Positions 25,612 through 34,553 of a DNA stretch of 64,000 nt are shown here, one piece after another. Made by a program: the position numbers and the translations under genes. A model generated the notes under the pieces. It made no database searches, had not been told where the DNA came from, and worked only from the letters and a program-made list of their open reading frames with translations. Source of the DNA: Bacteroidota bacterium (GTDB lineage Bacteria; Bacteroidota; Bacteroidia; Bacteroidales; Dysgonomonadaceae); assembly GCA_023437305.1 (NCBI GenBank), contig JAEZGN010000004.1, forward strand, positions 307,157-371,156, read 5' to 3'. Each line of letters starts with the position of its first letter. The first letter of the stretch is position 1.

Positions 25612-25619
25612 TATTTTTG
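25612..25619 (+). promoter_or_regulatory. Candidate -7 element for recF
   Basis: TATTTTTG fits TAnnTTTG and lies 22 bases before the recF ATG at 25642. It supports that start over upstream codons at 25555-25558. Confidence 0.5.
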
Positions 25620-25641
25620 TATTCTATTAATTCTACAGAGC

Positions 25642-26751
25642 ATGATATTAGAGCGGTTGTCCATACTCAACTATAAAAATATAGAGCAGGCAGAACTCAG
25701 TCTGTCTCCCAAGATCAATTGCTTCTTGGGTAGTAACGGTATGGGAAAAACAAATCTGTTGGACGCCATCTATTATCTCTCGTTCTGCAAAAGCCACAAC
25801 AACCCCATCGACAGCCAAAATATAAGGCACGATGCCGATTTTGCCGTTATACAGGGATGGTATGTCTTGGGCGACAAGCAAGAAGAGTTCTTTTGCAGCC
25901 TCAGACGGAAACAGAAGAAACAATTCAAGCGGAACAAAAAAGAATATGAACGCCTATCCGATCATATCGGCTTTCTGCCTCTTATCATGGTTTCACCTTC
26001 CGACACCGAACTGATAAACGGAGGAAGTGACGAGCGAAGAAAATTTATGGATATGTTCCTTTCGCAGTTCGACAAGGAATATCTGCATTCTCTCATCCGC
26101 TACAATAAAGCCTTGCAACAGCGTAACGCACTTCTGAAAACAGATTCGTATATCGACGAGACCTTGTTCGACCTTTGGGACGAACAACTGGTAGAAGAAG
26201 GAAAGGTTATCTATTCGAAACGTAAAGATTTTATTGAGAAATTCATTCCGATCTTTCAACGTTTCTATGATTTTATATGTTTATCAAATGAGAAGGTAGA
26301 GTTACGGTACGAATCGCATTTCGACGATGCAGACTTTGCACGTTCGCTGAAACAAAAGCGGGAGCGAGACCGCATATTAGGATACACGAGTATCGGTGTG
26401 CACAAAGATGACTTGGATATGCAGATGGATGGATATTCGATAAAACGAGTAGGGTCGCAAGGTCAGAACAAGACATACGTTGTTGCGTTGAAGCTTGCCC
26501 AATTCGATTTTCTACGAAAGGCAACCGAAACAACTCCCGTGCTGTTGCTCGACGATATATTCGACAAACTGGATTCGACACGTGTAGAGCAAATAGTGAA
26601 GCTTGTATTGGATAAAGACTTTGGGCAGATATTCGTTACCGATACAAACCGTGAACATCTCGACGAAATACTGTCACATACAAACAGCAGTTATCACCTC
26701 TACGAAGTAAGCGGTGGCGAAGTCGTACAAAAGAATAATAAAGCCTTATGA
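25642..26751 (+). CDS. recF: DNA replication and repair protein RecF
   Basis: A 369-residue SMC-like ATPase that helps load RecA at single-strand gaps during repair. The Walker A motif GSNGMGKTN is at residues 30-38, the ABC signature region VGSQGQNKTYVVALKLAQ near 272, and the Walker B VLLLDDIFDKLD near 297. I start at ATG 25642 because the RecF family begins with a short strand (MILERLSILNYKN), and a promoter element lies just upstream. The stop overlaps the start of the DUF721 gene by four bases, a common recF neighbour in Bacteroidetes. Length is normal. Confidence 0.95.
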   Translation: MILERLSILNYKNIEQAELSLSPKINCFLGSNGMGKTNLLDAIYYLSFCKSHNNPIDSQNIRHDADFAVIQGWYVLGDKQEEFFCSLRRKQKKQFKRNKKEYERLSDHIGFLPLIMVSPSDTELINGGSDERRKFMDMFLSQFDKEYLHSLIRYNKALQQRNALLKTDSYIDETLFDLWDEQLVEEGKVIYSKRKDFIEKFIPIFQRFYDFICLSNEKVELRYESHFDDADFARSLKQKRERDRILGYTSIGVHKDDLDMQMDGYSIKRVGSQGQNKTYVVALKLAQFDFLRKATETTPVLLLDDIFDKLDSTRVEQIVKLVLDKDFGQIFVTDTNREHLDEILSHTNSSYHLYEVSGGEVVQKNNKAL

Positions 26752-27041
26752 GAAAACGAAACACTGAAAGTATAGGTGAAGTACTCAGACAGTTTTTTGA
26801 AGAGAATCAATTCTTCAAAAGAAAGTTTGCCGAGAGCAGGGCTGTTACAGGCTGGTCGAAGCTTCTGGGGTCTATGATTTCATCTTATACAACAAATATT
26901 TACCTGCGGAATGGGGTGCTATATGTATCACTCAGCTCATCGGTATTACGTTCCGAGCTCATGATGGCTAAAGATAAATTAATAACAAAATTGAATGAAC
27001 ATGCAGGCATGCCTGTTGTAAACGATATAGTATTCAGATAA
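26748..27041 (+). CDS. DUF721 (DciA-like) protein
   Basis: A 97-residue protein of the DUF721 family. SIGEVLRQFFEENQFFKRKF near residue 7 and VTGWSKLLGSMISSYTTNIYLRNGVLYVSLSSS near 30 (two adjoining blocks) match the family core. DciA-type members act in loading or handling the replicative helicase in bacteria without DnaC. This short form holds only the core domain. Translational coupling to recF through the ATGA overlap supports a DNA replication or repair role, which is inference. Confidence 0.82.
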   Translation: MRKRNTESIGEVLRQFFEENQFFKRKFAESRAVTGWSKLLGSMISSYTTNIYLRNGVLYVSLSSSVLRSELMMAKDKLITKLNEHAGMPVVNDIVFR

Positions 27042-27046
27042 GACAA

Positions 27047-27478
27047 ATGGAAATAAAACCAGAAACATTTAAAGCTACACTCCCGGTTCAAATCCGGTTC
27101 AACGATATAGACGCGCTAGGACATATAAACAACAATATATACTTTAGCTTTTTTGATTTAGGAAAGGCCAATTACTTTGAAGTAATCAAGCCTACTTCCG
27201 TCAGTTGGATTGAGGGAATGATTGTACTGGCACATATCGACGTAGATTTCTTTTCCCCGATCTATTACAAAGAAAAGATTGTTGTTGATACCAAGATTAC
27301 AAAGTTGGGCGACAAAAGCGGCGTATTCCTTCAACAAATACGGAGTGTAAAAAACAACGAGATAAAATGCCGTTGCGAATCCGTCTTCGTAACTTATGAT
27401 GCAGATACACAATCGTCGATGCGCATACCCGACATATGGCGTTCAGTCATTTCTAAGTATGAAGGAGTAGAATTGTAA
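27047..27478 (+). CDS. Acyl-CoA thioesterase, 4HBT/YbgC-like hotdog
   Basis: A 143-residue hotdog-fold protein. The active-site region reads IRFNDIDALGHINNNIYFSFF at about 17-37, with Asp and His-x-Asn as in 4-hydroxybenzoyl-CoA thioesterase-like enzymes. It would hydrolyse acyl-CoA esters; the chain preference is unknown. It follows the DUF721 gene by 5 bp and is probably the last gene of the recF operon. It converges with a phosphoesterase gene. Confidence 0.88.
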   Translation: MEIKPETFKATLPVQIRFNDIDALGHINNNIYFSFFDLGKANYFEVIKPTSVSWIEGMIVLAHIDVDFFSPIYYKEKIVVDTKITKLGDKSGVFLQQIRSVKNNEIKCRCESVFVTYDADTQSSMRIPDIWRSVISKYEGVEL

Positions 27479-27504
27479 AGAGACTGTTTTTTGACAGCCT
27501 CTCT
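27479..27504. terminator. Probable terminator between recF operon and phosphoesterase
   Basis: A 9-bp stem with a CC bulge (27479-27487 with 27494-27504) right after the thioesterase stop. T-richness is mainly in the loop, so support is moderate. Confidence 0.45.
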
Positions 27505-27513
27505 ACATTTATT

Positions 27514-28518
27514 CTATTGTTTTACTTCTACTTTTTTGGCAAATGTATCGGGGTAAGTTACAGGGTATAACTTGTCACCACCCAGCAGTCGTATATAAGT
27601 GGAGAAAGTTCGTTTGCCCTCTTCGAGTTCTATGACACGGCATCCGTTCTTCCCCAGGTTGTTGTACTCGGTATTGCCTCCCGAATAACGTCCATAAGCG
27701 AGGTATATGTTATAGTATTCTCCTATATAATCGTTGTCGTGGTCGTGCCCTACAAAAGTACCCATCACATCTCCGGCCTCACACATGGCTGCAAACATTC
27801 CGGTGTTCATCTTTCCGTGGCACTCTTTCTCATCACGGCTTCCTATCAGCTGGTCGTATTTCTCAGCTTTCATCATCGAGTACTCAACCAACGGAATATG
27901 GAAAAAGGCAAGAGCAGGATAAGGCGCTCCGGCATTTTGTTTGGTGTATGCAGCACTTTGAGCTCTATACCACTCTACCTGATTGAATGCAAGCCAGTCA
28001 TAAGTACCAACCTCTTTGATAGGTGCATAAGCTCCTGAATCGAAAAAGTAAAGAACCGACTTTACCTTATCTTCCGAAGCTCCCTTCACCTCGAGGATAT
28101 AGTTACCTACTCCTTTCAGAGACTTGTCTCCTGCCTGAGCAAGACAGTATGGTTTGAGGGTTACGAAATCCATGAGTTCCTGACGAGACGTTTCGTGTTC
28201 GTCATCATGGTTTCCGAATACGTAAGCCCAAGGGATCTTCCTTTTTATCACAAGGTTGAAGATATCATCGAGTCCTTCTTTTACAGGCTTCGCATAAATG
28301 ACATCACCAGTGAATACAACTAAGTCCGGTTTTTCGGCATCAAGTACTTCACTGATTAGCTTTAAGGCAACTGCCGATTCGGGAACATTCTTCTTATAGT
28401 GAATATCGGTAAACTGGATAATCTTAAATTTTCCATTGTTATTAAAGCTTAGAGACTTGTGTTGGGCATTCACTGAGATAGAAAATAAGATAAGGAGAGT
28501 GAGAATGAAATTACGCAT
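27514..28518 (-). CDS. Secreted metallophosphoesterase
   Basis: A 334-residue enzyme with a signal peptide (MRNFILTLLILFSISVNAQ), so periplasmic or outer-membrane facing. Calcineurin-like metal motifs are clear: FTDIHY near 36, FTGDVIY near 69, FGNHDDE near 100, FFHIPL near 207, and VGHDHDND near 256. It resembles purple-acid-phosphatase-like phosphodiesterases; the substrate is unknown. It runs divergently from the trp operon, whose promoter is in the shared 200-base upstream region. Confidence 0.92.
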   Translation of the reverse strand: MRNFILTLLILFSISVNAQHKSLSFNNNGKFKIIQFTDIHYKKNVPESAVALKLISEVLDAEKPDLVVFTGDVIYAKPVKEGLDDIFNLVIKRKIPWAYVFGNHDDEHETSRQELMDFVTLKPYCLAQAGDKSLKGVGNYILEVKGASEDKVKSVLYFFDSGAYAPIKEVGTYDWLAFNQVEWYRAQSAAYTKQNAGAPYPALAFFHIPLVEYSMMKAEKYDQLIGSRDEKECHGKMNTGMFAAMCEAGDVMGTFVGHDHDNDYIGEYYNIYLAYGRYSGGNTEYNNLGKNGCRVIELEEGKRTFSTYIRLLGGDKLYPVTYPDTFAKKVEVKQ

Positions 28519-28666
28519 GTTTTTTATGTTTAAATATTTATTATGTACGAATAGGATTCGGTGGTTGATACTGTCTTAACAAAGATAAAAGCTTTCATAG
28601 TGATAAACAAAGGGTCGATTAAAATTTAAACAATTCTTAATCAAATCAAAAAATATATTTGAAGCA

Positions 28667-28696
28667 TTTGTTCGTTTCATTTTTTTTATATCTTTG
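28667..28696 (+). promoter_or_regulatory. Promoter of the trp operon
   Basis: The -33 box TTTG (28667-28670) and the -7 box TATCTTTG (28689-28696) are 18 bp apart, close to the Bacteroidetes consensus of TTTG-N19-21-TAnnTTTG. The start point should be near 28703, which would give a leader RNA of about 180 bases before trpB. Confidence 0.75.
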
Positions 28697-28717
28697 CAAG
28701 AACAAAAAGAAAGTATA

Positions 28718-28777
28718 ATGAATCTTCTATTAACAAATACATATTGGTGGTGGCACTCTCAACTCAAAAAGTCGTGA
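28718..28777 (+). CDS. trpL: trp operon leader peptide with three Trp codons
   Basis: A 19-codon reading frame, MNLLLTNTYWWWHSQLKKS, lies between the trp promoter and the attenuator. The three TGG codons (28745-28753) follow a Tyr codon. Three Trp in 19 residues, just upstream of a trp biosynthesis operon and a terminator, is the classical mark of ribosome-mediated attenuation: when charged tRNA-Trp is scarce the ribosome stalls here. The ATG lies about 15 bases after the expected transcription start, preceded by an A-rich stretch and no Shine-Dalgarno. It is too short for routine gene calling. Confidence 0.88.
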   Translation: MNLLLTNTYWWWHSQLKKS

Positions 28778-28853
28778 GCCAAATCGGTGTGTATTTACAA
28801 ATAGAAATTTTTTAAAATACAAAGCCTATCGTAACTCACGATAGGCTTTTTTT
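28771..28853 (+). promoter_or_regulatory. trp attenuator: antiterminator segment and terminator
   Basis: The terminator is a perfect 12-bp stem (28821-28832 with 28838-28849), loop AACTC, followed by TTTT. The segment GTCGTGAG (28771-28778), which contains the leader's stop codon, can form eight pairs with CTCACGAT (28835-28842), covering the loop and the top of the terminator 3' arm. A ribosome stalled on the Trp codons would leave 28771-28778 free to pair and block termination; a ribosome reaching the stop codon would cover it and let the terminator fold. The pairing is seen in the sequence; the switching is inferred. Confidence 0.8.
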
Positions 28854-28880
28854 ATGACAATAAAATAAACACTATATAAG

Positions 28881-30065
28881 ATGGAAAAATTCGCAGTTGA
28901 TACAAATGGCTTTTATGGAGAATTTGGGGGAGCATATATCCCTGAGATTTTATATGACAATGTGGAAACATTAAAGAACTCATATCTGAATATCATAAAC
29001 GACCCCAGCTTTCAGAAAGAATATAACGACCTGCTAAGAGATTATGCAGGACGCCCATCGCCTCTCTATTTAGCAAACAGACTTTCCCAAAAATACGGAT
29101 GCAAGATATATCTCAAACGTGAAGATCTTAACCATACAGGTTCGCACAAGATAAACAATGCTTTGGGACAAATCCTTATAGCCCGCCGGATGGGGAAGAC
29201 ACGCATACTTGCCGAAACAGGAGCCGGACAACATGGTGTAGCCACTGCCACAGTATGTGCTCTGATGAATATGGAGTGTATTGTATATATGGGAGCCACG
29301 GATGTTGCCCGCCAAAAACTCAATGTTCAGAAGATGGAAATGCTGGGAGCAACAGTAGTTCCTGTAACCAGTGGAAACATGACATTGAAAGATGCAACAA
29401 ATGAAGCCATTCGTGACTGGTGCAGTCATCCGTCTGACACTTACTATGTAATTGGTTCTACCATAGGGCCTCATCCTTATCCTGATATGGTAGCACGTCT
29501 GCAATCTGTAATAAGCGAAGAGATCCGTAAGCAGCTCTTAGAAAAAGAAGGTCGAGAAACGCCCGATTATCTGATCGCTTGTGTAGGGGGAGGAAGCAAT
29601 GCCGCGGGGACAATTTATCACTTTATAGATGAGCCCCAAACAAAGATCGTACTTGCCGAAGCTGCCGGAAAAGGAATAGATACAGGTGAGTCGGCTGCAA
29701 CAATCCACTTAGGCAGATTAGGTATTATACATGGCTGTAAAACACTACTCATGCAATCGGAAGATGGACAGATAGAAGAGCCTTACTCTATATCAGCCGG
29801 ACTGGATTATCCGGGGATTGGACCGATGCACGCACACCTTGCTCAGATCGGTCGCTCTGAAGTACTTGCCGTAACAGACGATGAAGCCATGGATGCTGCT
29901 TTTGAACTCACCAAACTGGAAGGAATAATACCTGCCATAGAATCGGCTCATGCACTGGGTGCTCTGAACAAAAAGCAATTCAATGCCGACGATGTAGTTG
30001 TGCTTTGCCTATCCGGGCGTGGCGACAAAGACATGGAAACCTATATAAACTATCGCAACCGCTAA
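28881..30065 (+). CDS. trpB: Tryptophan synthase beta chain (TrpB1 type)
   Basis: A 394-residue PLP enzyme that condenses indole with serine to give tryptophan, working with TrpA. The PLP lysine is K90 in HTGSHKINNALGQ. The catalytic Glu is E112 in LAETGAGQHG, and the phosphate-binding loop is VGGGSNAAG near 226. Length and motifs match the standard TrpB1 class that complexes with TrpA. It is the first structural gene of the operon, directly after the attenuator, although trpA is the last gene ten positions away. A second, TrpB2-type paralogue lies further down the same operon. Confidence 0.96.
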   Translation: MEKFAVDTNGFYGEFGGAYIPEILYDNVETLKNSYLNIINDPSFQKEYNDLLRDYAGRPSPLYLANRLSQKYGCKIYLKREDLNHTGSHKINNALGQILIARRMGKTRILAETGAGQHGVATATVCALMNMECIVYMGATDVARQKLNVQKMEMLGATVVPVTSGNMTLKDATNEAIRDWCSHPSDTYYVIGSTIGPHPYPDMVARLQSVISEEIRKQLLEKEGRETPDYLIACVGGGSNAAGTIYHFIDEPQTKIVLAEAAGKGIDTGESAATIHLGRLGIIHGCKTLLMQSEDGQIEEPYSISAGLDYPGIGPMHAHLAQIGRSEVLAVTDDEAMDAAFELTKLEGIIPAIESAHALGALNKKQFNADDVVVLCLSGRGDKDMETYINYRNR

Positions 30066-30099
30066 ACAGACAATAGATTAACAATATCAGCTAAATAGT

Positions 30100-31506
30100 A
30101 TGAAATACAATATACAGGTAAAGACAAAAAATCTTCTGGCAGATTTACAGACTCCTGTCGGAATTTATCTAAAGGTAAGAGATGTGTATCCGGAGTCTGC
30201 CTTACTGGAAAGTTCCGATTATCATGGAGGCGAAAATAGCTATTCTTTTATAGGTATAAGTCCGATTGCTAGATTCAGAGTAGATAATGATGAAATAATC
30301 ACGACTTATCCCGACAATACAACACATCAGGAAACCTTGTTAGGACACGAAAAGCTTACAGATAAATTCAATGCTTTTATCAAGCAGTTTGATGTACAAG
30401 GAGAAAACAAGACAAATATAAACGGGTTCTTTGGATATACTTCTTACGATGCCATTCGCTATTTTGAGGCTGTTGATCCGGTGAATACAAAACTAAGAAA
30501 TGCGGATGTCCCTGAATTTTACTACATATTGTACCGTTTCATATTGGTTATTAATCACCTGAAAAATGAACTTACCATCGTAGAAAACATAGTGGAAGGT
30601 TCTCAAGAAAAGACACCTGAACTTGAAGCTATCCTAACGAACAACAATATCCCATCCTACAATTTCGAAGCCATCGGAGACGAGCAATCGATGATCACAG
30701 ATGAAGAGCATCAGGAAATGATAAAGAAAGGTATCGCACATTGCAAGCGTGGCGATGTATTTCAGATTGTTCTTTCTCGCTGCTTCACCCAAAAATTTGC
30801 AGGAGACGATTTTAAAGTATATCGTTCTTTACGCTCTATAAACCCTTCGCCATACCTCTTCTATTTCGACTTTGGTTCGTACCGCATTTTCGGTTCATCA
30901 CCCGAAACACACTGCAAGGTAACAAAAGATAAAGCTTATATAGACCCCATTGCCGGAACGTATTTCCGCACCGGAGACGATGAGAAAGACCGCATCCTTT
31001 CAGAGAACTTACTGAATGATGAAAAAGAAAATGCAGAACATGTCATGCTTGTCGATTTGGCGAGGAATGATCTCAGCCGCAACTGTCACGACGTGCAAGT
31101 AGAGTTTTACAAAAATGTTCAATTCTATTCGCATGTGATTCACCTCGTTTCTCGTGTCAGTGGAACTGTAGATAGAGACAATAACAGTATATCTGTTTTC
31201 GCCGATACATTTCCGGCCGGGACACTCTCGGGTGCGCCCAAAGTACGAGCGATGCAACTGATACGAGACATAGAAAAACAAATGCGTGGGGTATATGGCG
31301 GCTGCATTGGCTATATAGGTTTTAATGGAGATCTCAATCAGGCTATTACGATACGTACATTCTTGAGTCGTAATAACACACTATACTATCAGGCGGGAGG
31401 TGGAATTGTCTCCAAATCAAATCCCGAGACAGAGGTAATGGAGGTAAAAAACAAACTGGGAGCTCTAGCCAAAGCTATTCGGTTTGCAGAAGAATTAAAA
31501 AACTAA
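30100..31506 (+). CDS. trpE: Anthranilate synthase component I
   Basis: A 468-residue chorismate-using enzyme that makes anthranilate with ammonia supplied by TrpG, the first step of the pathway. LLESSD at 35-40 matches the motif that binds tryptophan for feedback inhibition. The C-terminal chorismate domain has IFGSSPETH near 266, DPIAGTYFRTG near 285 and VDLARNDLSR near 322, and ends with the GGGIVSKSNPETE block. Length is typical. It lies 34 bp after trpB and 14 bp before trpG. Confidence 0.96.
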   Translation: MKYNIQVKTKNLLADLQTPVGIYLKVRDVYPESALLESSDYHGGENSYSFIGISPIARFRVDNDEIITTYPDNTTHQETLLGHEKLTDKFNAFIKQFDVQGENKTNINGFFGYTSYDAIRYFEAVDPVNTKLRNADVPEFYYILYRFILVINHLKNELTIVENIVEGSQEKTPELEAILTNNNIPSYNFEAIGDEQSMITDEEHQEMIKKGIAHCKRGDVFQIVLSRCFTQKFAGDDFKVYRSLRSINPSPYLFYFDFGSYRIFGSSPETHCKVTKDKAYIDPIAGTYFRTGDDEKDRILSENLLNDEKENAEHVMLVDLARNDLSRNCHDVQVEFYKNVQFYSHVIHLVSRVSGTVDRDNNSISVFADTFPAGTLSGAPKVRAMQLIRDIEKQMRGVYGGCIGYIGFNGDLNQAITIRTFLSRNNTLYYQAGGGIVSKSNPETEVMEVKNKLGALAKAIRFAEELKN

Positions 31507-31520
31507 AAGTAACTTTCGAT

Positions 31521-32087
31521 ATGAAAATTCTGATATTCGACAACTACGATTCATTTACATACAATCTTGTTCATCTGGTAAAGGAGCTAGGCTATACAGA
31601 TGTGGATGTTTTCAGGAATGACAAAATAGCACTTGAAGATGTTGCTAAATATGATAAAATTATTCTTTCTCCGGGTCCCGGTATCCCTTCCGAAGCTGGA
31701 TTACTTCTACCTCTGATAAAACAATATGCAGGCAAAAAACCAATATTGGGCGTATGCCTTGGACATCAGGCAATAGGCGAAGCTTTTGGTGCTCAGTTGA
31801 AAAACCTAGAAGATGTGTATCACGGAGTAGCAACCCGAATTAACATCACACAGCCGGATTATATATTTGATACGCTAGGGAGCGAATTAGAAGTCGGGCG
31901 CTATCATTCTTGGATCGTAGACAATAACGGACTTCCAGACTGTATTGAAATAACAGCAACGGACAATAACGGGCAGATAATGGCGCTAAAGCATAAGGAG
32001 TTTGATGTGCATGGAGTACAATTCCATCCCGAGTCTGTTTTAACTCCTGCCGGAGAAACAATAGTAAAAAACTTTCTGAACCAATAA
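31521..32087 (+). CDS. trpG: Anthranilate synthase component II (glutamine amidotransferase)
   Basis: A 188-residue class I glutamine amidotransferase that releases ammonia for TrpE. The oxyanion region SPGPGIPSEAG starts at residue 50, the nucleophile is C79 in GVCLGHQAIGEAFG, and the catalytic His-x-Glu is in VQFHPESVLT near 171. In many bacteria the same subunit also serves p-aminobenzoate synthesis; no pab gene is in the window. It is a stand-alone subunit, not fused to trpD. Confidence 0.95.
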   Translation: MKILIFDNYDSFTYNLVHLVKELGYTDVDVFRNDKIALEDVAKYDKIILSPGPGIPSEAGLLLPLIKQYAGKKPILGVCLGHQAIGEAFGAQLKNLEDVYHGVATRINITQPDYIFDTLGSELEVGRYHSWIVDNNGLPDCIEITATDNNGQIMALKHKEFDVHGVQFHPESVLTPAGETIVKNFLNQ

Positions 32088-32101
32088 TTAATACTAATAT
32101 A

Positions 32102-33463
32102 ATGAAAAAGAAAATCTTATTAAGCGAGAACGACATTCCTAGAAGCTGGTATAACATTGTGGCGGACATGAAAAACAAACCTCTACCACCGCTTCATCCG
32201 GCAACAAAAAAGCCATTAGAGGTAAGTGATCTGGAACCAATATTTGCGACAGAGCTGGCTAAACAGGAACTAAACGATACCGACCGTTGGATAGAAATTC
32301 CCGAGCCAATACGGGAACTATATAAAAATTACCGTCCTACACCGTTGGTAAGAGCCTACGGCCTAGAAAAAGCGTTGGACACACCGGCTCATATTTATTT
32401 CAAAAATGAAAGTGTCAGCCCTGTAGGTTCGCACAAACTAAACTCGGCAATAGCACAGGCATATTACTGTAAAGAGCAGGGTATAACAAACATCACAACC
32501 GAAACCGGAGCCGGACAATGGGGTGCCGCCTTATCGTATACAGCAAGTCATTTCGATCTGAATCTGGCTGTGTATATGGTTAAGATCAGTTACCACCAGA
32601 AACCTTACCGCCGATCTATCATGCAGGCATATGGAGCCGAAGTTATAGCTTCGCCGAGTATGAGTACGAAAGCCGGACGAAAAATAATTACAGAAAACCC
32701 CACTTATCAGGGAAGCCTCGGTACAGCCATCTCGGAGGCGATAGAGCTGGCATTGAATACACCGAATTGTAGATATACATTAGGTAGTGTTCTGAATCAT
32801 GTGTCTCTGCATCAAACGATCATTGGGTTGGAGGCGGAAAAACAAATGGAAATAGCCGGAGAATATCCCGATATAGTAATAGGCTGTTTTGGCGGTGGAT
32901 CGAATTTCTCGGGTATCACATTCCCGTTTCTGCGTCATAAACTGACCGAAGGAAAAGAAGTACGCCTGATTGCGGCAGAGCCGGCATCATGTCCTAAACT
33001 GACTCGAGGTAAATTCGAATATGACTTTGGTGACGAAGCCGGATATACACCACTTCTACCGATGTACACACTGGGGCACAATTTTGCACCGGCAAATATC
33101 CATGCGGGTGGACTTCGGTATCATGGAGCAGGAACTATTGTCAGCCAGTTGAAAAAAGACGGATATATAGAAGCTGTAGATGTGAAGCAACTCGATACAT
33201 TCGATGCGGCTATCCTGTTTGCAAAATCGGAAGGTATAATCCCGGCACCCGAATCATCACATGCTATATATGCTGCCATTCAGGAAGCATTGAAAGCAAA
33301 AGAGGAAGGAAGACAAAAAACAATTCTGTTTAACCTATCCGGCCACGGGCTTATTGATATGGCTGCCTATGATCGTTATTTCGATGGCGAATTATCTAAC
33401 CATGAGCTAGCCGACGAAGAGATTACCAAAACAACAGATACACTAGAACATCTGGTTCCGTAA
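32102..33463 (+). CDS. trpB2: Tryptophan synthase beta-like protein (TrpB2 type)
   Basis: A 453-residue paralogue of TrpB of the longer TrpB2 class. The PLP lysine is K112 in PVGSHKLNSAIAQAYY, the Glu region is TETGAGQWGAA near 134, and the phosphate loop is CFGGGSNFSG near 262. Compared with TrpB1 it has a longer N-terminus (about 1-75). TrpB2 proteins usually do not bind TrpA and may salvage free indole or act on serine alone. Finding it inside the same attenuated operon as trpB and trpA suggests both routes are controlled together. Confidence 0.93.
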   Translation: MKKKILLSENDIPRSWYNIVADMKNKPLPPLHPATKKPLEVSDLEPIFATELAKQELNDTDRWIEIPEPIRELYKNYRPTPLVRAYGLEKALDTPAHIYFKNESVSPVGSHKLNSAIAQAYYCKEQGITNITTETGAGQWGAALSYTASHFDLNLAVYMVKISYHQKPYRRSIMQAYGAEVIASPSMSTKAGRKIITENPTYQGSLGTAISEAIELALNTPNCRYTLGSVLNHVSLHQTIIGLEAEKQMEIAGEYPDIVIGCFGGGSNFSGITFPFLRHKLTEGKEVRLIAAEPASCPKLTRGKFEYDFGDEAGYTPLLPMYTLGHNFAPANIHAGGLRYHGAGTIVSQLKKDGYIEAVDVKQLDTFDAAILFAKSEGIIPAPESSHAIYAAIQEALKAKEEGRQKTILFNLSGHGLIDMAAYDRYFDGELSNHELADEEITKTTDTLEHLVP

Positions 33464-33471
33464 AATAAACT

Positions 33472-33531
33472 TTTAGCTGATAGCCGTTAGCAAATATAAT
33501 AACGGCTAAAAGCTATAAGTTAACAGCTAAA
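33472..33531 (+). repeat. Nested hairpin between trpB2 and trpD
   Basis: The 71-base gap folds into an inner 9-bp stem (33481-33489 with 33500-33508, TAGCCGTTA/TAACGGCTA) inside an outer 8-bp stem (33472-33479 with 33524-33531, TTTAGCTG/CAGCTAAA). There is no T-run, so it is not a standard terminator; it might stabilise or process the mRNA. AGCT/TTAGC-rich gaps like this recur in Bacteroidetes genomes. Confidence 0.6.
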
Positions 33532-33534
33532 GAT

Positions 33535-34533
33535 ATGAAACAAATATTAAACAGACTCTTTGAACATCAATATCTCAACAGATGTGAAGCAAAAGAAATA
33601 TTGACAAAGATGGCTGCCGGAGACTATAATGATTCGCAAATCGCAGCATTCATCAGCGTCTTTCTTATGCGCAGTATCAGTGTTGATGAGTTTCTCGGAT
33701 TTGCAGATGCACTTTTAGATCTGCGAGCCAATGTAGATGCGCTGGCGGCTTACAACCCGATCGACATAGTAGGTACAGGCGGAGATAATAAGAATACATT
33801 CAACATTTCAACGCTGTCTTGCTTCGTTGTTGCCGCATCAGGATATAAGGTTGCCAAACATGGTAATTACGGGGCAACCTCAGTCAGTGGGGCATCCAAT
33901 GTGATGGAACAGCACGGAGTGAAATTCACATCCGATGTAAGCAAGCTGGAAGCATCTTTAGACAAAACCAATATCGCTTACTTGCATGCCCCTCTGTTCA
34001 ACAACGCGCTTAAGGTGGTTGCACCCGTACGTAAGGCACTCGGTGTTCGTACTTTCTTCAATATGCTCGGGCCTGTGGTTAACCCTATAAAGCCAAAACG
34101 CACGGTATTAGGTGTTTTCAATCTAAAAATGGCACGTCTGTATTTTTATATGTATCAACAAACGGATGTAGATTATTCGATTGTACATAGTTTAGACGGA
34201 TATGATGAAATATCATTAACGGGAGATTTCAAAATAATCAATAAATTTGAAGAAAAAATATACAGCCCTGAACTAATTGGTTTTGAACGTTGCAAAGAAG
34301 CCGACCTGGATGGTGGTGCAACGCCGGAAGATGCCGCTAAGATTTTTGATAATATCATCTGTAATACTGCGACTAAAGCACAAAAAAATGCGGTGATTGC
34401 AAATGCAGCTACAGCAATTCAGACAATTGATCCGAATATGTCTTTCGAAGATAGCATTGCACAAGCGCGGGAAACAATAGAGAGCGGAAGGCTAAAGGAT
34501 ACATTTTTGAGATTCTTGGAGTTAAACACTTAA
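33535..34533 (+). CDS. trpD: Anthranilate phosphoribosyltransferase
   Basis: A 332-residue enzyme that transfers phosphoribose from PRPP to anthranilate. The PRPP-binding loop GTGGDNKNTFNIST is near residue 80, KHGNYGATSVSGASNVME near 107 contacts anthranilate, and NMLGPVVNP near 178 is conserved. Length is standard and there is no fused glutaminase. The gene is separated from trpB2 by a folded gap and followed 20 bp later by a flavoprotein gene that does not belong to the pathway. Confidence 0.95.
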   Translation: MKQILNRLFEHQYLNRCEAKEILTKMAAGDYNDSQIAAFISVFLMRSISVDEFLGFADALLDLRANVDALAAYNPIDIVGTGGDNKNTFNISTLSCFVVAASGYKVAKHGNYGATSVSGASNVMEQHGVKFTSDVSKLEASLDKTNIAYLHAPLFNNALKVVAPVRKALGVRTFFNMLGPVVNPIKPKRTVLGVFNLKMARLYFYMYQQTDVDYSIVHSLDGYDEISLTGDFKIINKFEEKIYSPELIGFERCKEADLDGGATPEDAAKIFDNIICNTATKAQKNAVIANAATAIQTIDPNMSFEDSIAQARETIESGRLKDTFLRFLELNT

Positions 34534-34553
34534 TATATCAACGATATTCTGAT

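Noticed and set aside
25555..25641. Upstream start for recF
   Set aside because: The frame begins with TTG/ATG before the likely promoter; RecF normally starts at the Met at 25642.
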